Shown: positions 7,999 to 16,802 of the stretch, in pieces
How the letters are laid out: each line of letters begins with the position of its first letter
How positions within the stretch are numbered: the first letter of the stretch is position 1
From: Cupriavidus taiwanensis LMG 19424
GTDB lineage: Bacteria; Pseudomonadota; Gammaproteobacteria; Burkholderiales; Burkholderiaceae
Reading direction: 5' to 3'
Assembly (NCBI RefSeq): GCF_000069785.1
Contig: NC_010530.1
Location: forward strand, 62,001-126,000
Length of the DNA stretch: 64,000 nt
Notes under the pieces: generated by a model
What the model was told of the DNA's origin: nothing
What the model saw: the letters and a program-made list of their open reading frames with translations, nothing else
Databases searched by the model: none
Translations under genes and position numbers: made by a program

Positions 7999-9477
7999 AT
8001 GAACGCCCCCGTCTTCTCCTCCGCGCATCCGGCCGACCAGCTTGCCGAGTTCACCGACGCGGATGCGGCGGTCGCCCGCATCCGCGAGATCTACGAGGCA
8101 TCGGTCGGCGCCGTGCGCGCACGCTTCGATGCCTTCGCCGGCGGCAAGCCGCTGCCCTCGGCCGCGCATGCGTGCTATCCGTACCTGGGCATCTCGGTCA
8201 ACATCGAGACCATGGTCACCGACAGCCGGCCGTCATGGGGCACGGTGGCATACCCTGGCGTATACGGCACCACGGTGACGCGGCCCGACCTGCTGGCCGA
8301 CTACTATCGCGACCAGATCGAGCGGCTGATGCGCTATCACCGCGTGCCGGTGGTGGTGGGGCTGAGCCGGCGCCCGATCCCGCTGCCGTTCGTGATCGAG
8401 GCTTCCACCACCGACATTAGCTACACCCAGGCGCGCGAGCTGGAAGCCTCGTTCGTGCTGCCGGAACTGAACCGCATCGACGACGGCATTGCCAACGGCA
8501 CCTATGAGCCGGTGCCGGGCGAAGCCTGGCCGCTGTCGCTGTTTCCCGCGGAGCGCGTCGACCTGGCGCTGCAGCGCCTCTACCACTACACCGGCACGGC
8601 GCCGCAGCACTTCCAGCGCTTCGTGCTGTTCACCAACTACCAGCGCTATGTCGACGAATTCGTCGCGCTGGGGCGCGCGCTGATGGGCGATGGCGACGGC
8701 GGCGGCTACACGCGCTTTGTCGAGCCGGGCGACGTGGTGCAGGACCTGGGCGCGGCGGAACCCGACGATGCCACGCGGCCGCGCGTGCTGCCGCAGATGC
8801 CGGCCTACCACCTGGTGCGCGGCGACAAGCTGGGCGTGACGCTGGTCAATATCGGCGTGGGGCCGTCCAACGCCAAGACCATGACCGACCACCTCGCCGT
8901 GTTGCGCCCGCATTGCTGGCTGATGGTGGGCCACTGCGGCGGCTTGCGCCGCTCGCAGCAGCTCGGCGACTACGTGCTGGCGCACGCCTACGTGCGCGAC
9001 GACCACGTGCTCGACCACGACCTGCCGCCATGGGTGCCGGTGCCGCCGATCGCCGAGATCCAGGTGGCGCTGCAGGAAGCCGTGGCGCGCGTGACGGGTT
9101 TGTCCGGCAACGAGATGAAGACGCGCATGCGCACCGGCACGGTGGTGTCGACCGACGACCGCAACTGGGAACTGAAGTCCAAGGCGCTGTACGCGCGCTT
9201 CAACCAGTCCCGCGCGATCGCCATCGACATGGAAAGCGCGGCGGTGGCTGCCAACGGCTTCCGGCTGCGCGTCCCGTATGGCACCCTGCTGTGCGTTTCG
9301 GACAAGCCGCTGCATGGCGAACTCAAGTTGCGCGGCATGGCCAACGCGTTCTATCGCCAGCGCGTCAGCCAGCACATGACCATCGGCCTGGAGGCGATCC
9401 GCATCCTGCGCGAGAACGGCGTGGAGCAGTTGCATTCGCGCAAGCTGCGCAGCTTTGACGAGCCGGCGTTCAGGTAA
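7999..9477 (+). CDS. amn: AMP nucleosidase
   Basis: The enzyme cleaves AMP to adenine and ribose 5-phosphate in purine salvage and adenylate control. The 492-residue length is close to the 484 of E. coli Amn. The N-terminal AMP-nucleosidase-specific domain is followed by a PNP/UDP-phosphorylase-type catalytic domain with IDMESAAVAANGFRLRVPYG and the catalytic Asp region CVSDKPLHGELKLRG near the C-terminus. The start at 7999 was preferred because upstream in-frame codons do not resemble the family. A TATCAT hexamer ends 7 bases before the ATG, again suggesting a leaderless transcript. A strong terminator follows. Confidence 0.93.
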   Translation: MNAPVFSSAHPADQLAEFTDADAAVARIREIYEASVGAVRARFDAFAGGKPLPSAAHACYPYLGISVNIETMVTDSRPSWGTVAYPGVYGTTVTRPDLLADYYRDQIERLMRYHRVPVVVGLSRRPIPLPFVIEASTTDISYTQARELEASFVLPELNRIDDGIANGTYEPVPGEAWPLSLFPAERVDLALQRLYHYTGTAPQHFQRFVLFTNYQRYVDEFVALGRALMGDGDGGGYTRFVEPGDVVQDLGAAEPDDATRPRVLPQMPAYHLVRGDKLGVTLVNIGVGPSNAKTMTDHLAVLRPHCWLMVGHCGGLRRSQQLGDYVLAHAYVRDDHVLDHDLPPWVPVPPIAEIQVALQEAVARVTGLSGNEMKTRMRTGTVVSTDDRNWELKSKALYARFNQSRAIAIDMESAAVAANGFRLRVPYGTLLCVSDKPLHGELKLRGMANAFYRQRVSQHMTIGLEAIRILRENGVEQLHSRKLRSFDEPAFR

Positions 9478-9507
9478 CGGTCCGCTGCGCGTTCTCGTGG
9501 AATGCAA

Positions 9508-9540
9508 AAGGCCGGCGCCCAAGGGGCGCCGGCCTTTTTT
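9508..9540. terminator. Bidirectional Rho-independent terminator between amn and ompW
   Basis: The hairpin GGCCGGCGCCC/GGGGCGCCGGCC is flanked by an A run on the left and T6 on the right, so it can stop transcription from both convergent genes. Confidence 0.9.
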
Positions 9541-9554
9541 ATCGCGCGGCAGAA

Positions 9555-10196
9555 TCAGAATCGATACCCCACCCCCATGCTGAACAGCCACGGATCCAGG
9601 CTTACCTTGGAGACCTTGACGTCCCCCGCCTTCACGTCGCTCGACAGCCAGATCTTCTTGATGTCGGCGTTCAGGAACCAGTTCTTGGTCAGCTTGTAGT
9701 CCATGCCGATCTGCAGCGCCGGGCCTACGCTCCAGCTATCGAGCTGCAGCGCGTTGTTGGCGATGTTCTCGCCCCAGATGTGCGTGAAGTTCAGGCCCGC
9801 GCCGATATACGGGCGGAAGGTGCCGTTGGGAATGAGGTGGTACTGCATCAGCAGCGTGGGAGGCAGATGCTTGAAGGTGCCGATCTTGTTGCCGTCGAGG
9901 TAGACGTTTTGCTTCTGCGGCACCGTCAGCACCAGTTCGGCGGCAAAGTTCGGCGTGAAGAAGTAGGTGACGTCGAGTTCGGGGATCCACTTGTTGTTGA
10001 CCGTGATGCGGTCCGAACGGCCGACGCCGCCAACGGGATCCGAGCTGTGGGCCATATCGAGGTAGGTGCCGCGCAGCCGCACCATCCAGTTGCCCTGGGC
10101 GTCGTCCGCGGCGGCCGCGGGCGTGGCAAAGGCGCCGAGCATGGCGCAGGCGGCGATGGCCGAACAGGTGGCGGTGCGAAGAGACAGTGTTTTCAT
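9555..10196 (-). CDS. ompW: OmpW-family outer membrane protein
   Basis: The 213-residue protein has a signal peptide (MKTLSLRTATCSAIAACAML, cleavage near TPAAAA) and then an eight-stranded OmpW beta barrel: WMVRLRGTYLDM at the start, YFFTPNFAAELVLTVPQ, PPTLLMQYHL, RPYIGAGLNFTHI and a terminal MGVGYRF with C-terminal Phe, the usual BAM signal. OmpW forms a small channel for hydrophobic compounds. The upstream in-frame extension to 10508 is not protein-like. It is a single gene closed by the shared terminator. Confidence 0.92.
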   Translation of the reverse strand: MKTLSLRTATCSAIAACAMLGAFATPAAAADDAQGNWMVRLRGTYLDMAHSSDPVGGVGRSDRITVNNKWIPELDVTYFFTPNFAAELVLTVPQKQNVYLDGNKIGTFKHLPPTLLMQYHLIPNGTFRPYIGAGLNFTHIWGENIANNALQLDSWSVGPALQIGMDYKLTKNWFLNADIKKIWLSSDVKAGDVKVSKVSLDPWLFSMGVGYRF

Positions 10197-10539
10197 GAGG
10201 TCTGCTTGGTTTGTTATCGAAGCCGCGCCTAGTGTGGCGTAGCGGGCCAGCGGGGGCCTTGACACAAAACAAGCGGAACCAAATGGTGCGCGCGGCGTCG
10301 CGAGGGCGCGACAGCGTGCCTCGCGCAGCGCGGCCTCAGCCGTCGCTTCTAACCACATGCGAAATGATTCGTAGCGCGGCCCGATGCTGCCGCTTACGCT
10401 GTGCGAAAGATCGGAGCACGCGCAAGGCGTGTCCGGATCGGCACCAGGCATGTCGTGGGCGCCCGCAAGGGCGTCTTTCCGGGTGTGCCCCGTGGGGGCG
10501 GGGCACACCGGTTTTCTTGCGCAGCGTCAGGTGCCAGGG
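10197..10539. other. Intergenic region between ompW and leuA
   Basis: No gene is supported in this 343-base stretch. It must contain the ompW promoter on its left and the leuA terminator on its right. The main structure is the 11-bp stem at 10482-10509. Confidence 0.5.
10482..10509. terminator. Strong hairpin downstream of leuA
   Basis: GGTGTGCCCCG and CGGGGCACACC form a perfect 11-bp stem with a 6-base loop, 31 bases after the leuA stop. On the leuA strand no T run follows, so intrinsic termination is likely but not certain; on the plus strand GGTTTT follows. Confidence 0.55.
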
Positions 10540-12249
10540 CTAGGCCTCCGTGGCTGCGCTGGCCGAGGCGGTTTGCGTGGCTTGCGCCCGCGCGCCGAAG
10601 CCAGCCTGCAGGTGCCGGTTGACGCCCGAGACCACCGCGCGCAGCGAGGCCGTGACAAGGCTGGCGTCGATGCCCGCGCCGAACCCGGTCGGCGAATCGC
10701 CCACGCGGACTTCCACGTAGCAAGCTGCGCGCGCATCGGCGCCGGCAGTCATCGCGTGCTCGTGGTAGTCCATCACGCGTACCGGCAGGTCCAGCGCATC
10801 GATGAACGCGTCGATGGGGCCGTTGCCGGTGCCGCGCACGGTGCAGGGCTGGCCGTCGCGCTCCATCTGCACCGTGATCGCGGTGGCGCCAGTGGCGTCG
10901 GACGCCAGCTGATGCGAGACGTAGCGCAGCGGCGTCTCGCGCGCCAGGTACTCGCGCCGGAACAGGCCATACAGGTCGTCCGCGCTCGCTTCCAGCCCGG
11001 TGTCGTCGGTCATGGCCTGCACCGCGCGGCTGAACTCGATCTGCAGGCGGCGCGGCAGGTAGAGGCCATGCACCTGTTCCAGCAGGTAAGCCATGCCGCC
11101 CTTGCCGGACTGGCTGTTGACGCGGATCACCGCGTCGTAGCTGCGGCCCAGGTCGGCGGGGTCGATCGGCAGGTAGGGCACTTCCCAAATCGCGTCCGGC
11201 TGCTGCTGCGCGAAGCCCTTGCGGATCGCATCCTGGTGCGAGCCCGAGAACGCCGTGAACACCAGGTCGCCCACGTACGGATGGCGCGGATGCACCGGCA
11301 GCTGGTTGCAGTGCTCCACGCACTGGCGCACCGCATCGATGTCGGAGAAGTCCAGCTCCGGCGCCACGCCTTGCGTATAGAGGTTCAGCGCGAGCGTCAC
11401 CAGGTCGACGTTGCCGGTGCGCTCGCCATTGCCGAACAGGCAGCCCTCGACGCGGTCGGCGCCCGCCATCAGCGCCAGCTCGGCGGCGGCCACCGCGGTG
11501 CCGCGGTCGTTGTGCGGGTGCACCGACAGCACGATATGCGCGCGCCGCGCGAGGCGGCGGTGCATCCATTCGATCTGGTCGGCGAACACGTTGGGCGTGC
11601 TGCATTCGACCGTGGTCGGCAGGTTCAGGATCATCGGGCGACCCGGGCCGGCCTGCCACGCGGCCGACACCGCGTCGCTCACTTCCAGCGAGAAATCCAG
11701 TTCGGCCAGGCTGAAGGTCTCGGGCGAATACTCGTAGGTCCAGGCGGTCTCGGGCATGGCATCGGTCAGCGCCTTGATCAGGCGCGTGCCCGATACCGCG
11801 ACGGCCTTGATCTCGTCGCGCGAGGCATTGAAGACGATGCGCCGCCAGGCCGGTGCGATGGGGTTGTACAGGTGCACCGTGGCGCGGGCCGCGCCGCGCA
11901 CGGATTCGACGGTGCGGCGGATCAGGTCTTCGCGCGACTGCGTCAGCACGACGATGGTGACGTCGTCGGGAATGCGGCGTTCTTCGATCAGCATGCGCAC
12001 GAAGTCGAAGTCGGTCTGCGAGGCGGCGGGGAATGCCACTTCGATTTCCTTCAGGCCGATCTTTACCAGCTGTTCGAACAGGCGCAGCTTGCGCGCCGGG
12101 TTCATCGGCTCGATCAGGGCCTGGTTGCCGTCGCGCAGGTCGGTGCTCATCCAGCGCGGCGCGCGCGTGATGGTGCGGCCGGGCCAGGTGCGGTCAGGGA
12201 TGTCGACGGTGGCGGCGGGGCGGTACTTGGTAGCGGGATTGACGAGCAT
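10540..12249 (-). CDS. leuA: 2-isopropylmalate synthase
   Basis: The enzyme condenses acetyl-CoA with 2-ketoisovalerate, the first committed step of leucine synthesis. The 569-residue length fits the long LeuA type. The TIM-barrel start shows [15 protein letters not shown], the metal-binding HxH is in [13 protein letters not shown], and the C-terminal third is the leucine-sensing regulatory domain. The start at 12249 has AAGGAG 8 bases upstream. Upstream lie a leucine-codon leader peptide and a candidate attenuator, so leucine supply probably controls transcription as well as enzyme activity. It stands alone, away from leuBCD. Confidence 0.95.
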   Translation of the reverse strand: MLVNPATKYRPAATVDIPDRTWPGRTITRAPRWMSTDLRDGNQALIEPMNPARKLRLFEQLVKIGLKEIEVAFPAASQTDFDFVRMLIEERRIPDDVTIVVLTQSREDLIRRTVESVRGAARATVHLYNPIAPAWRRIVFNASRDEIKAVAVSGTRLIKALTDAMPETAWTYEYSPETFSLAELDFSLEVSDAVSAAWQAGPGRPMILNLPTTVECSTPNVFADQIEWMHRRLARRAHIVLSVHPHNDRGTAVAAAELALMAGADRVEGCLFGNGERTGNVDLVTLALNLYTQGVAPELDFSDIDAVRQCVEHCNQLPVHPRHPYVGDLVFTAFSGSHQDAIRKGFAQQQPDAIWEVPYLPIDPADLGRSYDAVIRVNSQSGKGGMAYLLEQVHGLYLPRRLQIEFSRAVQAMTDDTGLEASADDLYGLFRREYLARETPLRYVSHQLASDATGATAITVQMERDGQPCTVRGTGNGPIDAFIDALDLPVRVMDYHEHAMTAGADARAACYVEVRVGDSPTGFGAGIDASLVTASLRAVVSGVNRHLQAGFGARAQATQTASASAATEA

Positions 12250-12285
12250 GCGGAGTCTCCTTCCTCGCAAGGGAAGATGAAAGGG

Positions 12286-12345
12286 AAAAAACGGGAAAAA
12301 GGGTGGCGAAAGGCTGCCGAACTGCCACGGGGCCCTAGGCCCGGC
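12286..12345 (-). promoter_or_regulatory. Candidate leucine attenuator of leuA
   Basis: On the leuA strand, a terminator-like stem GTGGC (12328-12324)/GCCAC (12307-12303) is followed by T5 and T6 runs. An alternative stem just upstream, GGGCC/GGCCC plus GCC/GGC (12345-12324), overlaps the leader stop codon and uses the same GTGGC arm, so the two folds exclude each other. This is the layout expected of transcription attenuation by a stalled ribosome. The folding was done by eye. Confidence 0.6.
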
Positions 12346-12481
12346 AACCGATCGGTAGGCTTAGCAGTAGCGAGGAAGCGCGCAGGGCGCGGCCCGATGC
12401 CAGGGCAGCCAGCACGCGTGCGCGGGCAGCGATGCGGGACGCATCGGCAGCCTGGCGGGGAGTGCTGGAGTAAAGGTTCAT
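12335..12481 (-). CDS. leuL: Predicted leucine-rich leader peptide of leuA
   Basis: This 48-residue reading frame starts at an ATG (MNLYSS...) and ends with [15 protein letters not shown]. The Leu run at residues 38-42 uses CTA CTG CTA (Ser) CTA; CTA is rare in this GC-rich genome. Clustered rare Leu codons just before a terminator/antiterminator pair are the hallmark of leu leaders in enterobacteria. A sigma70-like promoter at 12555-12584 would start transcription near 12548, so the in-frame start at 12568 would not be transcribed and the start at 12481 is preferred. No clear Shine-Dalgarno sequence is visible. Confidence 0.6.
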   Translation of the reverse strand: MNLYSSTPRQAADASRIAARARVLAALASGRALRASSLLLSLPIGCRA

Positions 12482-12848
12482 CGTGGCTGGAGTGGGAGGG
12501 GCCGCAGCCGCTCCGCGTGGATGCGCATGCCGCGCAAGTCCATAGGAACGGGCAAGGTTAGTCGACAAGTCCGGGCCCGGTCAAGCGTTGCGCGCGTGCC
12601 GTCGTGCGCGGCAAACCGTCATGGCCCGATCAGGGGATCGTGGAAGGGCTGCGCCAAACGGTTGGGGGCCGGCTGCAGTGCGTGCCATCCGGCCGCGGTT
12701 TTTCTCGGCCGAATGGCGATGTCCTGCGCTGAATGGATGAATTGCGGCGATGTTCTGTGCGCCGCACCTCAGTCCTCTGGCCGGTATTGCGCCGGCCACT
12801 TTGTGCCTAGGCTGATAGCGCGGGAAAAACACGACTGGGGGAACAATC
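12482..12848. other. Intergenic region between leuL and the lipoprotein gene
   Basis: Apart from the leuA promoter at 12555-12584 I see no gene or repeat here. The right end must hold the promoter of the lipoprotein gene; GGGGAAC lies just before its ATG. Confidence 0.5.
12555..12584 (-). promoter_or_regulatory. Predicted sigma70 promoter of the leuA leader
   Basis: TTGACC (12584-12579) and TAACCT (12560-12555) are separated by 18 bases on the leuA strand. The start would be near 12548, giving a leader of about 300 nucleotides before the leuA ATG. Confidence 0.5.
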
Positions 12849-14207
12849 ATGAGACTGAGAACGTGGGCATCCTGGCTGGTGGGCCCGGCCGCGGCCTTGT
12901 TGCTGACGGCATGCGGGGGTGGCGGCGGCGGCAGCGCGCCCGCCGCGCCGGCTTCGGGCGGCACCACCACGCCACTGACCTATACCGCGAAGATGAGCGT
13001 GACCTCGGGCGAGGTCGGCGTCGGCCGCACGCTGACCATCAGCGCGCTGGCCGTCGACAGCAACGGCGTCGACGTATCGGGCAACACCACCTTCGACTGG
13101 ACCAGCACCGACAGCGCCGTCGCCACCGTGACGCCGGGCGCCGCCACGCCGGGCAGTGCCGTGGTCCGGGGCGTTGCGCCGGGCACCACCACCGTGCAGG
13201 TGGTGGCCACGGTCCGGGCCGCCGACAACACGACCGTGCAGCTCCCCCCGCAAGCGGCCACCATCACCGTGGTGCCGGCGTCGGCGCTGAGCTACACGCT
13301 GTCCATGCCCGCCGCCAGCCTGTCGATGAGCGACGGCCAGGAACTGCCGGTCAAGGTGACGCTGCTCGACAGCAACGGCAGCGATGTGTCGGCCAGCGTT
13401 TCGAACTGGGCATGGTCCAGCAGCGGCACCGCGGTCCAGGTCACGGCCAGCCAGAACAGCGCCACGCTCAAGGCCAGCAACGGCTCGCCGACGACCGCGG
13501 CCACGGCCAGTGTCTCGGTATCGGTGACCGCGCCTGACGGACATGCCCTCGCCGGCGTCATCGCGGTGACAGTGCAGAAGAACGGCGCCGCGGCCTATCG
13601 CGTGGTGACCACCAAGGGCGGGCGCGAGGTCAATGCGCTGCAGGTGTTCAGCAATCGTCCCGACACCTTCACCGCGCGCGTGCTGCGCCACGACGGCCAG
13701 GACGTGACCGCGGACTTCGACGGCGCCTGGACCTACGCGGCCACCTCGGCGACACTGTCGGCGACCGAAGCAGCGGGTACGCATGACGCCACCGTACGCA
13801 CCAGCCTGGCCGGCGACACGGGTCCGGTCCAGGGCAGCCTGACGGTCACCGCGGTCAGCAGCAAGCTGGGCGAGCGCCGCAGCGCCACCCTGACGGTGAC
13901 CGAGAACCCGCTGTGGGCACTGGTGGGCGACAACCAGGACCCGATGACGCTGCTGCTGCTCGCGCCCGTCCCGGTCGAGGTGACCGCGCGCATGAAGCAC
14001 CTGGGCGAGGATGCGCAATTCACCGCGTGCAAGGCCTGGGCATGGTCCAGCACCGGGCCGGTGTCGCTGAGCCCGAGCGCGGTGATGCTGCCCAACCAGG
14101 TGCGCGCCAGCGGCACCGCAGCCGGCGACTTCACCATCACCGCCACGTGCACCGCGGTCGCGGACAATACGCCGCTGAAAGTGGTCTTCTACGGGACGGT
14201 GAAGTAA
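12849..14207 (+). CDS. Predicted lipoprotein with bacterial Ig-like repeats
   Basis: The 452-residue protein has a lipoprotein signal peptide with lipobox LLTAC, acylated at about Cys 21, then a Gly/Ser/Pro/Ala linker. The rest is Thr/Ser/Val-rich with repeated Big-2-like beta-sandwich signatures: ALAVDSNGVDVSGNTTFDW followed by TDSAVATVTPG, then LLDSNGSDVSASVSNWAWSS, and a last unit around CKAWAWSSTGPVSLSP. At least three or four domains can be traced. Such proteins are surface or periplasmic scaffolds, often adhesive. No partner gene is adjacent and the function is unknown. A terminator follows. Confidence 0.8.
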   Translation: MRLRTWASWLVGPAAALLLTACGGGGGGSAPAAPASGGTTTPLTYTAKMSVTSGEVGVGRTLTISALAVDSNGVDVSGNTTFDWTSTDSAVATVTPGAATPGSAVVRGVAPGTTTVQVVATVRAADNTTVQLPPQAATITVVPASALSYTLSMPAASLSMSDGQELPVKVTLLDSNGSDVSASVSNWAWSSSGTAVQVTASQNSATLKASNGSPTTAATASVSVSVTAPDGHALAGVIAVTVQKNGAAAYRVVTTKGGREVNALQVFSNRPDTFTARVLRHDGQDVTADFDGAWTYAATSATLSATEAAGTHDATVRTSLAGDTGPVQGSLTVTAVSSKLGERRSATLTVTENPLWALVGDNQDPMTLLLLAPVPVEVTARMKHLGEDAQFTACKAWAWSSTGPVSLSPSAVMLPNQVRASGTAAGDFTITATCTAVADNTPLKVVFYGTVK

Positions 14208-14231
14208 GGGCTGGTATCCCGCGGCTGACGA

Positions 14232-14257
14232 GACGCCCTCCGGATGGAGGGCGTTTT
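14232..14257 (+). terminator. Rho-independent terminator after the lipoprotein gene
   Basis: ACGCCCTCC-GGAT-GGAGGGCGT followed by TTTTG, 24 bases after the stop codon. Confidence 0.85.
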
Positions 14258-14302
14258 GCTTTGCGCTTTTGCTTTGCTGAGACGCAGACGGACTGCGGGT
14301 TT

Positions 14303-14337
14303 GCTCCCCTCTCCCGCAAGCGGGGGAGGGAGTACAC
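14303..14337. repeat. CTCTCCC-type palindromic repeat, single unit
   Basis: CCCCTCTCCCGCAAGCGGGGGAGGG dyad of the family also present near 20361, 22618 and 24571. Its translations produce spurious [16 protein letters not shown] peptides on either strand. Confidence 0.7.
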
Positions 14338-14358
14338 AAGCGGCAGGGATGACTGTTG

Positions 14359-14579
14359 AGCGTACCCGTTTCTGCGTGGCAGTGTTCGGCACCTGCGTGC
14401 CTGCCCCGCCGACGAGCGCGCAAAGCGTACCCAATTCTGCGTGGATGAGAGCAAGCCTCGCGAAGGGCCGGATTGACCCGGCAAAGGCGCACGCCGCCAC
14501 CTGCCAAGAGGCCCGGACGCGCGCAACCCGCCGCTGGCCGCGCCATGCGGCAGCAGCGAGCGTACCCGTTTCTGCGTGG
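14359..14579. repeat. Cluster of three GCGTACCC short repeats
   Basis: Three direct copies lie at 14359-14379, 14422-14444 and 14559-14579, each with a core GCGTACCC(G/A)(T/A)TTCTGCGTGG. The copies are 63 and 137 bases apart with unrelated sequence between them. They fill the gap between the lipoprotein gene and the feo operon, where no gene is supported (14208-14605). Confidence 0.7.
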
Positions 14580-14605
14580 AAGATAAGGAGAAGAAAAAGC
14601 GCGCG

Positions 14606-14917
14606 TCAGCGCTTGCGCACGAAGCGCACCACCTGCTCGGCAGGCTTGTCCTGGCTGGCGGGCGTGCTGGTGTTGGCGCCGCAGGTGTTGCAGCCGCCGT
14701 CGTCGCAGCCGCTGGCGCAGCCCGCGGCGGCCTGCGGCGCCAGCCAGCGTGCCAGGCGGCCGCGCCAGCCCGCGGCCGCAGCGCCGCCCAGGCGCGCCGC
14801 CAGCGCCGCCTTGACGCGTTCGCGCGTGCGCGGCGCATAGCGCGCCACCACCGACACCGCGCACGCCAGCACGATCAGCGGGACCAGCAGGGTTTCGATG
14901 GCGTGGTAGAGGGACAT
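14606..14917 (-). CDS. Small Cys-rich membrane protein of the feo operon
   Basis: The 103-residue protein has one N-terminal membrane segment (ETLLVPLIVLACAVSVVAR), a basic Ala-rich middle part, and a cysteine cluster CASGCDDGGCNTCG near residue 75. It starts 14 bases after feoB on the same strand, the place where many bacteria encode FeoC or a small FeoB-associated Cys-rich protein. It is not FeoC-like, having no winged helix. The cysteines could bind iron or an Fe-S cluster at the cytoplasmic mouth of FeoB. That role is inferred from position. Confidence 0.75.
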   Translation of the reverse strand: MSLYHAIETLLVPLIVLACAVSVVARYAPRTRERVKAALAARLGGAAAAGWRGRLARWLAPQAAAGCASGCDDGGCNTCGANTSTPASQDKPAEQVVRFVRKR

Positions 14918-14931
14918 GGCGGCAGCTGGCC

Positions 14932-16788
14932 TCAGCTGAACATCAGCGCGACGCGGTAGGTCACGAACGCGGCCAGGTAGGCCAGCCCGGTCAGGTAGGC
15001 GGCGGACAGCGCCATCACCTTCCAGGAGTCGGTCTCGCGCCGGATCACCGCCAGCGTCGAGATGCACTGCGGCGCGAACACGTACCACGCCAGCAGCGAC
15101 AGCGCGGTAGCCAGCGACCACTGCGCCGCGATCATCGGTGCCAGCTGCGTGGCCACGGTCTCTTCGCTGCCCGACAGCGCGTAGACGGTGGCCAGCGCTC
15201 CGACGGCGACTTCGCGCGCGGCCAGGCCCGGCACCAGCGCAATGCAGATCTGCCAGTTGAAGCCCACCGGCGCGAACACCTTCTGCAGCGCATGGCCGAT
15301 CATGCCGGCAAAGCTGTAGTCGATGGCCGGCGCGGTCGCGCCCTCGGGCGCCGACGGGAATGTCGACAGGAACCACAGCAGCACCGTCAGCGCCAGGATC
15401 ACCTTGCCCACGCGCGACAGGAAGATGCGGGCACGCTCCCACAGGCCGATCGCCACATCGCGCGGATTGGGGATGCGGTACGAGGGCAGTTCCATCAGCA
15501 GCGGATGGTCGGTACGGTCGCGGCGCAGGAACTTGAGCGCATAGGCCACCACCAGCGCGCTGACGATGCCGGCCACGTAGAGCGCGAACAGCACCAGCCC
15601 CTGCAGGTTGAACAGGCCCATCACGGTGCGCTCGGGGATAAAGGCGCCGATCAGCAGCGCATAGACCGGCAACCGTGCCGAGCATGTCATCAGCGGCGCC
15701 ACCAGGATGGTGGTGAGCCGGTCGCGCGGGTCCTGGATGGTGCGCGTGGCCATGATGCCGGGAATGGCGCAGGCAAAGCTGGACAGCAGCGGGATGAACG
15801 AGCGCCCCGACAGCCCCGCGCCCATCATCAGGCGGTCGAGCAGGAACGCCGCGCGCGGCAGGTAGCCGGATTCTTCCAGCGTCAGGATAAACAGAAACAG
15901 GATCAGGATCTGCGGCAGGAACACCACCACGCTGCCCAGCCCGGCGACCAGGCCGTCGACCAGCAGGCTCTTGAGCATGCCGTCAGGCAGCCACGCGCCC
16001 AGCATCTCGCCGGCCCAGTGCACGCCGCCCTCGATGCCGTCCATCAGCGGCTCGGCCCACGAGAACACCGCCTGGAACATCAGGAACAGCAGCACCGCCA
16101 GCAACAGCAGGCCGAGCACCGGGTGCAGCACGATGCGGTCGATGCGGTCGTCCAGCGCAGCGGTGCGCGCCGGCATGCTCACCGCGGCCGACAGCAGGCG
16201 GTTGACTTCGGCATGCACGTCGAAATCAGGGCCGGACGCAGTGCCAGCCCGCGGGGCCGGCGGCAGCGCGGCATCGAGCAGGCCGACCAGCGACGCGGCG
16301 CCGTCGCGCCGGACCGCCACGGTGCTGACCACCGGCACGCCGAGCGCGGCCGACAGCTTGTCGCGGTCGATCTGAATGCCGCGCCGCTCGGCGGCATCGC
16401 TCATATTCAGCACCACCACCATCGGCAAGCCCAGCTCGCGCAGTTCCAGCACAAAGCGCAGGTGCAGGCGCAGGTTGGTGGCGTCGACCACCGACACCAG
16501 CAGGTCCGGACGCGCTTCGCCGGCGCGCTGGCCCAGGCAGACATCGCGCGTGATGGCCTCGTCGAGGCTGGCCGCATGCAGGCTGTAGGCGCCGGGCAGG
16601 TCGAGGATGCGCACCTGGCGACCGCCCGGCGAGACGAAGTAGCCTTCCTTGCGCTCGACGGTGACGCCCGCGTAGTTGGCCACCTTCTGGCGGCTGCCGG
16701 TCAGGCGGTTGAACAGTGCGGTCTTGCCGCAATTGGGATTGCCGACCAGCGCAATGCGCAGGGCAGAGGAGGAAGCAGCTGCAGACAT
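14932..16788 (-). CDS. feoB: Ferrous iron transporter FeoB
   Basis: The 618-residue inner-membrane Fe2+ transporter has an N-terminal G domain with G1 GNPNCGKTALFNRL near residue 16, NYAGVTVERK, G3 DLPGAYSL and G4 NMSD, then two Gate segments and about eight membrane helices. It is shorter than E. coli FeoB (773 residues) but within the family range. It begins 14 bases after feoA and is followed by the Cys-rich gene, forming a three-gene operon. A Fur box lies upstream of feoA, so transcription should rise under iron limitation. Confidence 0.95.
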   Translation of the reverse strand: MSAAASSSALRIALVGNPNCGKTALFNRLTGSRQKVANYAGVTVERKEGYFVSPGGRQVRILDLPGAYSLHAASLDEAITRDVCLGQRAGEARPDLLVSVVDATNLRLHLRFVLELRELGLPMVVVLNMSDAAERRGIQIDRDKLSAALGVPVVSTVAVRRDGAASLVGLLDAALPPAPRAGTASGPDFDVHAEVNRLLSAAVSMPARTAALDDRIDRIVLHPVLGLLLLAVLLFLMFQAVFSWAEPLMDGIEGGVHWAGEMLGAWLPDGMLKSLLVDGLVAGLGSVVVFLPQILILFLFILTLEESGYLPRAAFLLDRLMMGAGLSGRSFIPLLSSFACAIPGIMATRTIQDPRDRLTTILVAPLMTCSARLPVYALLIGAFIPERTVMGLFNLQGLVLFALYVAGIVSALVVAYALKFLRRDRTDHPLLMELPSYRIPNPRDVAIGLWERARIFLSRVGKVILALTVLLWFLSTFPSAPEGATAPAIDYSFAGMIGHALQKVFAPVGFNWQICIALVPGLAAREVAVGALATVYALSGSEETVATQLAPMIAAQWSLATALSLLAWYVFAPQCISTLAVIRRETDSWKVMALSAAYLTGLAYLAAFVTYRVALMFS

Positions 16789-16802
16789 AATCCGGGGAAG
16801 GC

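Noticed and set aside
14244..14838. Overlapping frames on both strands with STQKRVRS- and [12 protein letters not shown] peptides
   Set aside because: The peptides are translations of the dispersed DNA repeats in this gap, not protein domains.
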